From Ignavibacteria bacterium (GTDB taxonomy: Bacteria > Bacteroidota > Ignavibacteria > UBA10030): a stretch of 61,376 bases of DNA. A program made the position numbers and the translations under genes. The notes below the pieces were generated by a model. It saw nothing but the letters and a program-made list of their open reading frames with translations, was not told where the DNA came from and ran no database searches. Shown piece after piece: positions 45,588 to 55,924 of this stretch (its first letter is position 1; each line of letters starts with the position of its first letter). The DNA lies in NCBI GenBank assembly GCA_016873805.1, contig VGVZ01000019.1:1-61376 (forward strand), read 5' to 3'.

Positions 45588-47928
45588 TTCACCACGCGTT
45601 GAAATGTCTCCCCTCATCGGGAATCCGAGTCATCCTCACCGGCTCTTGCTGTCGGCGGTCTGCCTCCTCGCCATCTCCTCGAGTGTATCCGTAGTGTTGC
45701 TCGGCCAGGATTTCTATAATCCCACCTCAGTCAACACCATCCACATCACCTTCGCCCAATCGAACTGGAACGATATTCTCCACAATTACTATGCTGCCGG
45801 GAAAGAAGAGCGGCTGACAGGAAATGCCCTTATCAACGGTGTGCCGTTCGACAGCATCGGCGTGCGGTATAAAGGGAACAGCTCGTATAACCGGAACAAT
45901 GCCAAGAATCCTTTCAGCATCAAGCTCAATCACGTCTATTCGAATCAAAAGCTGGACGGATATGGCACCCTGAGACTCTCAAACGCCTTCAAGGATCCCA
46001 CCTTCGTCCGAGAAGTCCTTGGGTACGAGATCGCACGAAAGTATCTCCCCTCGGTTCAGGCGAATTACATCACCGTCACCATTAACGGAATGCTGATAGG
46101 CCTGTACGTCAATGTCCAGGATGTCGATGGGCTGTTCCTGAGATCCTATTTTGGGAGCAGCAAGAATGCTTTTTTCAAGGGGGAGCTCTCCAAAGCACCG
46201 GGACCGGTTACCGTCTGGGGATATCTCGGACGAGACTCCCTCCTCTATCGTTCCTACTACGAGATCGAATCCGATTACGGCTGGACCCAACTGATCAATT
46301 TCCTCGACACGCTCAACAACTATCCCTCCTCGGTTGAAGAAGTTCTCAACGTTGATCGCCATCTGTGGATGATCGCTCTCGATTTCCTCATGGTCAATCT
46401 CGACGCCCCCGTCAACTTCGGACACAACTACTACCTCTACCGGGACGACAGCGGTCAGTTCAATCCGATCATGTGGGATCTCAACGAGAATTTCGGCGCC
46501 TTCAGCCGATTGTTGACCGGCTCGCAGAACCTGACCATTCCGCAAATGCAGCAACTCGATCCGTTTACGCATTCGACACACGCGCAATATCCGATTATCA
46601 GACAGGTCCTCTCAAATCCGACGTACAAGCGAATGTACGTGGCACACATGAAGACGATCATCGAAGAGAATTTCTCGAACGGTTGGTATTCTTCACGAGC
46701 ACTGGCCCTTCAAGCGCCGATTGATTCGTACGTGCAGTCGGATCCCAACAAGTTCTATTCGTACAGCAACTTCCTGAACAACATCAATACCCAAGTCGGA
46801 ACGACTCAGCCTCTTGTGGGAATTACGCAGCTCATGAACGGGAGGGTTTCGTACCTGCATGCGCATTCCTGGTTCACGGCTTCAGCTCCCGTCATCTCCA
46901 ATATTTCGATGCCGACGAACGCATCCCCCGGCTCGAGCATCTGGATCACCGCACGTGCAATCAATGCCACGTCCGTCATTCTTGGATATCGCACACGGGG
47001 CGGGGGACGATTCTGGAAGACAAAGATGTATGACGACGGAGCACACGGCGATGGAGCGGCCGGTGACGGCATGTTCGGAGCATCTGTGACGGTCGGATCG
47101 GGCAACCTTGAATACTATATATATGCGGAGAACAACAACGCGGGGAGCTTCTCACCAAAGCGGGCGGAGTATGAATACTATACGCTTCAGGTGTCACCGG
47201 GAGATGTGGTGATCAATGAGTTCATGGCCGACAACAGATTGACAGTTGCCGACCAGAACGGAGAATACGACGACTGGATTGAATTGTACAACAATAGCTC
47301 TGCCCCCTTCTCCCTGAAAGAGTACTATCTTTCAGATAACGGTTCGAACCTGACGAAATGGAAATTTCCCGATGTGACCATTGCGGCTCATGGTTATCTG
47401 ATCGTCTGGGCCGACAACCAGGCAAGTCAGGCAGGCCTGTACGCCAACTTCGCACTGGCGAAAGCGGGAGAGGCGATCTACCTTGTTCATCCAGACGGGA
47501 AGTCGATTGTCGATCAAGTAGTATTCGGCCCACAGGAAACAGATATCTCGATGGGTCGATTCCCCGACGGGACGGGGAATTTCGTTTTTATGCTTCCCTC
47601 ATTCGGGAGGTCAAACAACGGTCCATTGGCAACTGCGGAACAAGACGAGACATCGAGTCTCCCTGCCCAATTTCAACTGATGCAGAATTATCCAAATCCA
47701 TTCAATCCGAGTACAACCATTCAATTTGTCCTTCCTCGGACCGAAAAGGTTTCCATGACCATATCAAACGCTCTTGGTCAAATTGTCGCGACGATGGTGG
47801 ACAATATACTGCCTGCCGGAGAGCATAGCTATCGATGGGATGCCGGTGGATGCCCCGCAGGAGTTTATTTGTTGAGGATGAAGGCGGGCGAGTACAGCAA
47901 GAGCAGAAAGATGGTACTGCTGAAGTAG
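45571..47928 (+). CDS. Secreted CotH-family protein with lamin-tail and type IX sorting domains
   Basis: The protein is 785 residues from the ATG at 45571; 45604 is the alternative start. A signal segment (about 28-46) leads into a CotH domain (about 55-400). It shows VRYKGNSSYNRNNAKNPFSI, SNAFKDPTFVREVLGYEIAR, and the acidic metal-site MWDLNENFG. A beta domain of the cell-surface type follows (about 435-540), then a lamin-tail domain starting VVINEFMADNRLTVADQNGE. The C-terminus (about 705-785) is a type IX secretion sorting domain (QNYPNPFNPSTTIQF). CotH proteins are atypical protein kinases in spore coats and occur widely in bacteria. The sorting tail predicts export and surface attachment. 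Confidence 0.9.
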   Translation: MKNIFDSPRVEMSPLIGNPSHPHRLLLSAVCLLAISSSVSVVLLGQDFYNPTSVNTIHITFAQSNWNDILHNYYAAGKEERLTGNALINGVPFDSIGVRYKGNSSYNRNNAKNPFSIKLNHVYSNQKLDGYGTLRLSNAFKDPTFVREVLGYEIARKYLPSVQANYITVTINGMLIGLYVNVQDVDGLFLRSYFGSSKNAFFKGELSKAPGPVTVWGYLGRDSLLYRSYYEIESDYGWTQLINFLDTLNNYPSSVEEVLNVDRHLWMIALDFLMVNLDAPVNFGHNYYLYRDDSGQFNPIMWDLNENFGAFSRLLTGSQNLTIPQMQQLDPFTHSTHAQYPIIRQVLSNPTYKRMYVAHMKTIIEENFSNGWYSSRALALQAPIDSYVQSDPNKFYSYSNFLNNINTQVGTTQPLVGITQLMNGRVSYLHAHSWFTASAPVISNISMPTNASPGSSIWITARAINATSVILGYRTRGGGRFWKTKMYDDGAHGDGAAGDGMFGASVTVGSGNLEYYIYAENNNAGSFSPKRAEYEYYTLQVSPGDVVINEFMADNRLTVADQNGEYDDWIELYNNSSAPFSLKEYYLSDNGSNLTKWKFPDVTIAAHGYLIVWADNQASQAGLYANFALAKAGEAIYLVHPDGKSIVDQVVFGPQETDISMGRFPDGTGNFVFMLPSFGRSNNGPLATAEQDETSSLPAQFQLMQNYPNPFNPSTTIQFVLPRTEKVSMTISNALGQIVATMVDNILPAGEHSYRWDAGGCPAGVYLLRMKAGEYSKSRKMVLLK

Positions 47929-47980
47929 TATCAGGTGATACCAGGTGTGGGTGGGGTGTTAAGAGAGTTTCTATCCTCGA

Positions 47981-48165
47981 ATCAGTGCCATAGTTGCCAA
48001 TATCCTCGGACAGATTGTTGAAACACTCGCAGAGGAGATACTTCCTGCGGGTGAGCACGGCGAACAGTGAAATACAGAAGATAGACCTGCGGGAATCAAT
48101 CAAGCAGGATACCTACTGACGTACGAGTTTAGTACAGGCGCACAATACCGTTTTCTTCTGAATTC
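47981..48165 (+). pseudogene. Relic of a second type IX sorting domain
   Basis: Shortly after the CotH stop, one frame reads ISAIVANILGQIVETLAEEI then LPAGEHGEQ-stop (47981-48070). A second frame then reads PAGINQAGYLLTYEF (about 48092-48136). These match in order the end of the CotH sorting domain (ALGQIVATMVDNILPAGEH, PAGVYLL). It is the tail of a lost or duplicated secreted protein. Confidence 0.65.
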
Positions 48166-48284
48166 AAAACTCTCCAGCGATCCGCCTGTTCAATCTCCTT
48201 CTTGATCCCGGTGAACTGCTGCTGCATTCCGCAGAGCGTCTTCCCGATTTTGAGATCAGACCACCGGTGCGTACAGTCGGTCAT
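48129..48284 (-). CDS. Possible small protein (51 residues)
   Basis: A minus-strand frame from an ATG at 48284, with AAGG nine bases upstream, encodes 51 residues: MTDCTHRWSDLKIGKTLCGM, then a helical charged stretch. Two cysteines and a histidine near the N-terminus could bind a metal. It lies in the gap before the divergent gdh gene. No family was recognised. It overlaps the sorting-domain relic on the other strand by about 36 bases, which reduces confidence. Confidence 0.35.
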   Translation of the reverse strand: MTDCTHRWSDLKIGKTLCGMQQQFTGIKKEIEQADRWRVLNSEENGIVRLY

Positions 48285-48412
48285 CGCGCCTTTCAGGAAC
48301 CGGCAACTTGCTTCTCGTGGAATCTCCAGCTAAATTTTTTTTGCGGTCTCCGCAGTGTCAATGGCGGCCAGCAACTTTCTACGAAAATTCGTCGATACCG
48401 AAAGGCAAAGCT

Positions 48413-49699
<1,287 letters not shown>

Positions 49700-49770
49700 C
49701 CACAGTCGCACCGGCGTAACGCTCATCCATTCAGAACGCCAAAGCCACTCGCGGAGAGGATGAAGAGTCC

Positions 49771-51540
49771 ATGAAGAGGCTCTCTGATACCGTCACGACT
49801 GATGCTATGAGACAGTTCGATCGCGAGTTTGCCGACCCCGAACATCGCTTCAAGTTTGTCGGATCGGGTGCTCTCGGCGGCAAGGCGCAAGGGTTGGCAT
49901 TCATCCAAAACACTCTCTCCTCCGCGTTTCCGTCGGATCGCTTTCCGCAGATCGAAGTCAGCATCCCCAGCCTTGCAGTTCTCCGCACCGACGTATTTGA
50001 CGCGTTCATCGAACGGAACAAGCTCCTCGAGGTCGCAATGTCTGACGCTTCCGATAGCTTTATCGCTTACCGGTTTCAACAAGCAGAGCTGCCTGCGGAG
50101 ATCCTTGGGGATTTGCGAGCCATCGTCGAGCGTGTCCGCACCCCTCTTGCGGTTCGATCCTCAAGCGTATTGGAGGACGCGCTGTATGAGCCGTTTGCGG
50201 GAGTGTACGCAACAAAGATGATTCCGAACAATCAACACAGTGCCGATGAGCGTTTTCGCAAACTCGCGGAAGCCATCAAATTCGTCTATGCCTCTACCTA
50301 CTTCAAAACGGCCAAGGAATACGTTGACGCGACGCGGAATACGATCGAGGAAGAGAAGATGGGAGTAATTATTCAGGAGGTCGTAGGTGGGCGCTTCAAT
50401 GATCGCTTCTATCCCCCCATCTCGGGCGTCGCAAGGTCGTTCAGTTACTATCGCTCCGGCCGATCACGCCCCGAGGAGGGGATGGCAAGTCTCGCGCTTG
50501 GACTCGGTAAGACCATCGTCAATGGCGAGCCATGTTGGACGTACTCCCTCGCTCACCCGCGTGTCCCCCCCCCTGCAGCCTCGCCGGCAGAACTGGTGGA
50601 GCAAACGCAATCAACCTTCTGGGCGGTGAATATGGGGAAACCCCCCGCATACGATCCGATCGCAGAAACAGAATATCTCGTGAACGCAAGCCTCACCGAG
50701 GCGGAACAGGACGGAACGCTTCGATATGCTGCTTCCACCTATGACGCGCACTCTGATCGGATATCCCTGGGACTGGGTACTCAAGGTCCGCGCGTCCTTA
50801 CATTTGACCCGCTCCTTGTCATCAATGAAGTCCCCGTGAATGATCTTATCAAGTTCCTTTTGGCTCTGTGCGAACAAGCTACCGGTTCACCCGTCGAAAT
50901 CGAGTTCGCGATGACATTTGATCCGCACAGATTGGGTTTCCTGCAGGTGAGACCCATGGTTGTCGCGACTGAGTACGTACAGATCAGCCCCGGCGAGATG
51001 CAGGGAGGGCGAGTCCTCGTTGCCTCAGAGACCGTACAGGGCAACGGCGTGTATGATTCGATTCGAGATATCGTCTTTGTCAAACCTGATGCATTCCAAG
51101 CGAAGCACTCGGTACGAATCGCAGAGGAACTTGAAAGCGTAAACAGGAACATCGTGACAGAAGGAAACACATTTGTGTTGATTGGATTTGGCCGATGGGG
51201 AAGCCAAGACCCATGGTTGGGAGTTCCCGTGCGGTGGGGACAAATTGCCGGTGCGCGGGTAATTGTCGAAGCAACGCTTCCCGCGATGGTTGTAGAGCTG
51301 AGCCAAGGTTCACATTTCTTTCACAACTTGATGAGTTTCCGGGTAAGTTACTTTTCTGTGCCGCACACAGGCGAGTTCCAGATTGACTGGCCATGGCTCG
51401 ACCGGCAGGAGATACGACAGGAGACACAATTCATTAAACATGTCAGGGCGCGAAAACCATTGATCGTGAAGGTCGACGGCCGGACCGGTCGGGGTGTGAT
51501 CCTGACAGCCGAACGACGGAAAGAAGAACACTGTGAATGA
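49771..51540 (+). CDS. PEP/pyruvate-binding ATP-grasp protein lacking the phosphohistidine domain
   Basis: The protein is 589 residues. The N-terminal two thirds form the ATP-binding domain of PEP synthase/pyruvate phosphate dikinase: GALGGKAQGLAF near residue 32, TPLAVRSSSVLEDALYEPFA near residue 126, and GVIIQEVVGGRF. The swivelling phosphohistidine domain (TxGGxTSHAAI) and the C-terminal PEP barrel are missing. Instead there is a conserved block with GFGRWGSQDPWLGVPV (G474-S478) and ELSQGSHFFHNLMSF (H515). A canonical PEP synthase is about 800 residues. It therefore probably phosphorylates something other than its own histidine, or acts with its partner. It overlaps the next gene by 8 bp. 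Confidence 0.8.
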   Translation: MKRLSDTVTTDAMRQFDREFADPEHRFKFVGSGALGGKAQGLAFIQNTLSSAFPSDRFPQIEVSIPSLAVLRTDVFDAFIERNKLLEVAMSDASDSFIAYRFQQAELPAEILGDLRAIVERVRTPLAVRSSSVLEDALYEPFAGVYATKMIPNNQHSADERFRKLAEAIKFVYASTYFKTAKEYVDATRNTIEEEKMGVIIQEVVGGRFNDRFYPPISGVARSFSYYRSGRSRPEEGMASLALGLGKTIVNGEPCWTYSLAHPRVPPPAASPAELVEQTQSTFWAVNMGKPPAYDPIAETEYLVNASLTEAEQDGTLRYAASTYDAHSDRISLGLGTQGPRVLTFDPLLVINEVPVNDLIKFLLALCEQATGSPVEIEFAMTFDPHRLGFLQVRPMVVATEYVQISPGEMQGGRVLVASETVQGNGVYDSIRDIVFVKPDAFQAKHSVRIAEELESVNRNIVTEGNTFVLIGFGRWGSQDPWLGVPVRWGQIAGARVIVEATLPAMVVELSQGSHFFHNLMSFRVSYFSVPHTGEFQIDWPWLDRQEIRQETQFIKHVRARKPLIVKVDGRTGRGVILTAERRKEEHCE

Positions 51541-54500
51541 AAATCAACAATCAGTCGACAAGCTCCTTCTGGAACTCAAAGAGCGCGCCAAGGAACTGAA
51601 TTGTATCTACAGGGTCGAAGAGCTTTTCAGTGTCGCCGATATCACGCTCGAAGAAATTATCCGCGGGATCGTCCGGGTGATTCCGGCTGGCTGGCAGTAC
51701 CCCGATGTGTGTGAAGCGCGCATCACCTATGCCGGCGCGATATACCAAACGCCTGGCTTCTCGACTGCACCATGGGAGCTGTCGGTTAATCTCATCGTGC
51801 AGGAAGAGGTTGTCGGGCAGATCACAGTGTGCTATACCGAAGAGCGACCTCCCGCCGATGTCGGACCATTCTTGAAGGAAGAACATAAGCTTATCAATAC
51901 GATCGCGGATCGTCTCGAGCGACGGATTCTTCACGAAACACTGAGGACGGTCTTCGAGAGTCAATCACAGTCGAGTCGAGTAGAAACCGATTGGCAGGTG
52001 ATCCTTGATCTGCTACGAAGAACGGATCCCAAGCTGCTCACCCGCATATCAAGGAAGATGCTCCATCTTCTTTCGTGGGCCGGAGTGGAAGATGCGGATC
52101 GAATGTTGGAACGGTGTGGTCCCCCTTCGTGGAACGATCTAGGCGGTGCAGGCGAAGAAGTCAACCGACCCTCTCGGGTGAACGTGACGCAAGATCTTCA
52201 AGCGGCCAGCCAGGAGATATTCGAGCTGGCAAGCAGGCATCTCGGCGAAAAGGAGATCCTCTCCAAGATTCGAGCATGGATAAAAGAAGATCGCTCAGGG
52301 TTTTTGGTGAAGATCCTCGAAAATCCGGCCGCCTCGCTAGCCGAGATCATCGGCGCGATTGAACGCTTCCATCATCTAGGTCCTGAGGATATTGAGCTCT
52401 CCGCCCCTCGAGAACTGACCTTCCGGGTCTCCCTCATTCGTCGGATCTTGAGTGACGACCCCCAGTTTGTGCAAATGGCAAAGCGCTTCCTTGACGTAAA
52501 CAACTTCTTCGAGCTTCTGCATCGCATTATCTATCCAGCGGGAAGCCACGGCAGGTTAGGGGGGAAGAGCTCCGGTCTCGCCCTCGCCTGGCACATCCTG
52601 CAGAAATTGGGAGTGGATGTCCCCCTCCTCGGTCAATTCAAGATGCCGAAGACGTGGTATCTCACTTCGGACGGCATCCTCCGTTTCATCGATTACAACG
52701 ACCTCGAGGAAATTGTAGAGCACAAATATGAGAGCGTGGCTCAGGTGCGCCAGGAGTACCCATACATCGTTCACATCTTCAAGAATTCCGCCCTCCCGCC
52801 AGAGATCATGAACGGTCTTTCCGTCGCCCTCGACGATGTCGGTGAAACGCCTCTTATTGTCCGGAGCTCCAGCCTGCTGGAGGACCGTATGGGCACGTCC
52901 TTCGCAGGAAAATACAAGAGCCTCTTCATTGCAAATCAAGGGCCAAAGCAGCAGCGTCTTTCGGCGTTGAAGGACGCCATCACTGAAGTGTACGCCTCCA
53001 CCTTCGGGCCCGATCCGATCGAATACCGCGCGGAGCGCGGATTGGTCGATTTCCATGAAGAGATGGGAATCATGATCCAAGAGGTGGTCGGAACGCGCAT
53101 CGGCCGCTACTACCTTCCTGCTCTGGCAGGGGTGGCATTCAGCCAGAACGAATTTCGATGGTCCCGCCGAATTCGGCGGGAGGACGGCCTTCTCCGGATG
53201 GTCCCGGGGCTCGGTACGCGAGCCGTCGATCGGATGGCTGACGACTACCCGATCCTGATCGCTCCCGGTCAACCGGCGCTTCGAGTTAACATTACGTTAG
53301 ACGAAAAGATTCATTACTCCCCAAAAAAGATTGACCTCATCAACTTGGAGAAGAACCGTTTCGAGACTGTTGAGATCAAGCATCTGCTCAGTGAATTCGG
53401 GGATGAATACCCGATGCTGAACCAACTCGTTTCGATCCTTCGCGATGATCGCTTGGAGCAACCCACAGGACTTGGAATCGAACGGGAAAGCGATCATCTC
53501 GTTGTAACCTTTGAAGGGTTGATCACGAGGACGCCGTTCATTGACCAAGTGCGCACGGCTCTGAAGGTGCTGCAGAAGGAATTCGGAAGGCCGGTGGATC
53601 TTGAATTTGCTCACGATGGGCGAGATTTGTACCTTCTGCAATGCCGCGCCCAGAGTTATGGGGAGGCTACTCAACCGGCGGTTCTTCCGAGAGAGATCCC
53701 TCAAGAGCGCATCCTTTTTTCGGCGCGACGCTACGTTTCGAACGGCGTCGTCTCGGGCATCACGCACATCGTCTACGTTGATCCACAAAAATACGCCGAA
53801 TTGACACACCGATCTGATTTGCTCGCTGTCGGCCGGGCTGTCGGCAAACTGAATCAGATCCTCCCCAAACGACAATTCATTCTGATGGGGCCCGGCCGCT
53901 GGGGAAGCCGCGGCGATATCAGGTTGGGGGTAAGTGTTTCCTACTCCGACATCAATAACTCAGCCATGCTCATCGAGATCGCCCGACGTCAGCGGGAATA
54001 TGTTCCTGAGCTTTCGTTTGGAACGCATTTCTTCCAGGATCTCGTTGAGGCCTCCATTCGATACCTCCCTCTCTATCCCGATGACGCGAACATCCTATTC
54101 AACGAACAGTTCCTCTTGACCACGAACAACACCTTGAACAGCCTCCTGCCCGAGTTCGCACACCTTTCCGACACGATTCGTGTCATTGATGTTCCTTATG
54201 CGACTGGAGGATTGGTTGTGCAAATCCTTATGGATGCCGAAATTGACGAGGCTGTGGCAATTCTTACGGATCCGTCCCTTGACCTTTCCGATCCCCGCCC
54301 TGAACGAATCGGAACCGAGAGGTACTCGCACCAGAACGATGATCACTGGCGATGGCGACAGCAGAGCGTTGAACAATTGGCTCAATCGTTGGATCCGGAT
54401 CGCTTCGGCGTGAAAGCACTCTATCTTATTGGAAGCACGAAGAACGCCACCGCAGGGCCGGAGAGTGACATTGATCTTCTTGTCCATGTTTGCGGTTCAG

Positions 54501-54718
54501 CGGAGCAGCGGATCAGCTTGATGAGCTGGTTGGATGGTTGGAGCATTTGTTTGAGTCACCAGAACTACGTGAGGACCGGGACCAAGACCAACGGCTTGCT
54601 CGACGTTCACATCATCACCGATGAAGACATTCAGAAACGGAGAAGTTTCGCGGCAAAAATCGGTGCCACGACCGATCCTGCCCGGTTCATTCCACTGGGG
54701 AAACACACCTCCCACTAA
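51533..54718 (+). CDS. Sensor / PEP-synthase-like ATP-grasp / nucleotidyltransferase fusion
   Basis: This is a 1061-residue protein. Residues about 20-135 resemble a GAF-like sensory module known from histidine kinases (LNCIYRVEELFS, RVIPAGWQYPDVCEARITYA, LKEEHKLINTIADRLERRI). A helical linker follows. The PEP-synthase ATP-binding domain spans about 335-720 (GGKSSGLALA at 343; LIVRSSSLLEDRMGTSFAGK, R444; GIMIQEVVGTRIG). The block shared with the upstream protein is at about 770-850 (GPGRWGS at 787-792; ELSFGTHFFQDL, H832). The C-terminus (about 950-1061) is a complete nucleotidyltransferase: G967-S968, D979-I-D981 and a third acid D1024 (LLDVHII). There is no phosphohistidine domain. It ends the gdh operon. 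I know of no named protein with this layout. Confidence 0.8.
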   Translation: MNENQQSVDKLLLELKERAKELNCIYRVEELFSVADITLEEIIRGIVRVIPAGWQYPDVCEARITYAGAIYQTPGFSTAPWELSVNLIVQEEVVGQITVCYTEERPPADVGPFLKEEHKLINTIADRLERRILHETLRTVFESQSQSSRVETDWQVILDLLRRTDPKLLTRISRKMLHLLSWAGVEDADRMLERCGPPSWNDLGGAGEEVNRPSRVNVTQDLQAASQEIFELASRHLGEKEILSKIRAWIKEDRSGFLVKILENPAASLAEIIGAIERFHHLGPEDIELSAPRELTFRVSLIRRILSDDPQFVQMAKRFLDVNNFFELLHRIIYPAGSHGRLGGKSSGLALAWHILQKLGVDVPLLGQFKMPKTWYLTSDGILRFIDYNDLEEIVEHKYESVAQVRQEYPYIVHIFKNSALPPEIMNGLSVALDDVGETPLIVRSSSLLEDRMGTSFAGKYKSLFIANQGPKQQRLSALKDAITEVYASTFGPDPIEYRAERGLVDFHEEMGIMIQEVVGTRIGRYYLPALAGVAFSQNEFRWSRRIRREDGLLRMVPGLGTRAVDRMADDYPILIAPGQPALRVNITLDEKIHYSPKKIDLINLEKNRFETVEIKHLLSEFGDEYPMLNQLVSILRDDRLEQPTGLGIERESDHLVVTFEGLITRTPFIDQVRTALKVLQKEFGRPVDLEFAHDGRDLYLLQCRAQSYGEATQPAVLPREIPQERILFSARRYVSNGVVSGITHIVYVDPQKYAELTHRSDLLAVGRAVGKLNQILPKRQFILMGPGRWGSRGDIRLGVSVSYSDINNSAMLIEIARRQREYVPELSFGTHFFQDLVEASIRYLPLYPDDANILFNEQFLLTTNNTLNSLLPEFAHLSDTIRVIDVPYATGGLVVQILMDAEIDEAVAILTDPSLDLSDPRPERIGTERYSHQNDDHWRWRQQSVEQLAQSLDPDRFGVKALYLIGSTKNATAGPESDIDLLVHVCGSAEQRISLMSWLDGWSICLSHQNYVRTGTKTNGLLDVHIITDEDIQKRRSFAAKIGATTDPARFIPLGKHTSH

Positions 54719-54823
54719 TCTGCCCGCTCTGCTCTGATATCGCCAGTCTCCTGGGCCGATCGTCTGATCTCGAACCAGTGCCGTTCCAACAAAGTAATCT
54801 TGTGTCCCATCATCGAGCATCAA

Positions 54824-54853
54824 GTGGGAACGAGCACTAGTGCTCGCTCCCAC
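54824..54853. terminator. Hairpin between convergent genes
   Basis: GTGGGAACGAGCA and TGCTCGCTCCCAC are complementary over 13 pairs with one G-T wobble and a four-base CTAG loop. It lies between the ends of the gdh operon (plus) and the metallophosphoesterase gene (minus), where a bidirectional terminator is expected. No T-run follows directly, so termination would not be of the simplest intrinsic type. Confidence 0.45.
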
Positions 54854-54875
54854 TAACCGATCCCGCATCACAACA

Positions 54876-54902
54876 CAATATTTATTTTTGGGAGCGGCAC
54901 TA
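54876..54902. repeat. 27-bp 3'-end repeat supplying a stop codon (copy 2)
   Basis: This stretch matches 100-126 at about 21 of 27 positions, has the same orientation, and its final CTA is the stop codon (TAG, minus strand) of the metallophosphoesterase gene. It also shares part of the GCTCCC sequence with the neighbouring hairpin. Confidence 0.35.
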
Positions 54903-55772
54903 GAGCAGCACACGACTCGCTCGATCCAGATAGTCCAAGTCAAATCGGATCAGCGCTAACTCCGGGCCATCATGCGCGGCGGAAAACGCATAGGTTCTCC
55001 CAATGCACTCCTTCCAACTTCCTGTGATTCTGGGTGACTCATGAACGTGTCCGTGCAGCGTCAGGAGTGGTTGGCGTGCTTCGATGAATCGCTTGATAGC
55101 GATGCTCCCAACATGCACATCCAGAGGTGCGTGGTCGAATGCCTTCCCATCGAGTGCGGCCCGATCGAGCGCTGTGCGGTAGGGGGGAGCATGAAAGAGA
55201 AAGATTGAGCGGGAGAGGTCTTCCTTCCCAACCAGTCGGTCAAGATCGTCCTGAATGGTGGTTCGCTGCGCCTCAGTCTTCAGTTCCTCAATGGAATGCC
55301 ATCCTTCCTCCGGCGGAATGCAACCGGGATCCACAAACTTCGACACATCGTATCGCTCCCAATCTTTCAAGAAAAAAGGAGTCGGTGGGACGTACGTATA
55401 CCCGTACACCCGGTAGTCATTGAGCGGAACGTGCTTGGCGTGAACATAGTCCCAAAGTCTTTCCCGCTCACCTGCTTCGAGCTCGGCTTCGCGCATCCTG
55501 CCATCGTCATTTCCGAGGATAACAAAAACGCGAGGATAGCCGACTCCCAGATCGCGCTTAAGCCTCTTGAAACCGGGATTGATAACATCTTGGAGCGTAT
55601 CGCGCCCCGCTTTCTTCACATCAGCCAGAGATTGTAACGGGGACACGAACAGATCGCCGCCAAGGAAGACCGCGATTGGTCGTTCACGCCTGATCGCAGC
55701 AAACAGCCTTCTGAAGCGAGCTACCTTGCCGTGAAGATCTGAGACAAAGAAACAGTGTTTGCACTGGATCAT
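54900..55772 (-). CDS. Cytoplasmic metallophosphoesterase
   Basis: This 290-residue calcineurin-like phosphoesterase has no signal peptide. The metal-binding motifs are FFVSDLHGK (DxH), FLGGDLF (GGD), VILGNDDGR (GNxD/E) and LTLHGHVHESPR (GHxH). The GNDD variant in place of GNHD is found in several YfcE- or Icc-like groups. The substrate cannot be predicted. Its stop codon is provided by the 27-bp repeat. Confidence 0.88.
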   Translation of the reverse strand: MIQCKHCFFVSDLHGKVARFRRLFAAIRRERPIAVFLGGDLFVSPLQSLADVKKAGRDTLQDVINPGFKRLKRDLGVGYPRVFVILGNDDGRMREAELEAGERERLWDYVHAKHVPLNDYRVYGYTYVPPTPFFLKDWERYDVSKFVDPGCIPPEEGWHSIEELKTEAQRTTIQDDLDRLVGKEDLSRSIFLFHAPPYRTALDRAALDGKAFDHAPLDVHVGSIAIKRFIEARQPLLTLHGHVHESPRITGSWKECIGRTYAFSAAHDGPELALIRFDLDYLDRASRVLL

Positions 55773-55924
55773 GGTTGATCAGGATCGTCGTTATGTCATT
55801 TGCAGACTCGGTGCGCGAAGCGAAGTCAGTAAATGAACTCCCGTTCTTATCGAACGTTAGTTCAAGGTCGGTTGAGTGAGCAACCAATGGATCGATGATT
55901 GTCTATGTTCCGCCCGCGCCACTC
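55773..55924. other. Gap between the two metallophosphoesterase genes
   Basis: This 152-base stretch separates the secreted and the cytoplasmic phosphoesterase genes, both on the minus strand. It probably holds the promoter of the latter; no specific element was recognised. Confidence 0.35.

Noticed and set aside
55684-55887. 67-codon minus-strand frame near the phosphoesterase
   Set aside because: It mostly overlaps the start of the phosphoesterase gene in another frame, with no ribosome-binding site or conserved motif.
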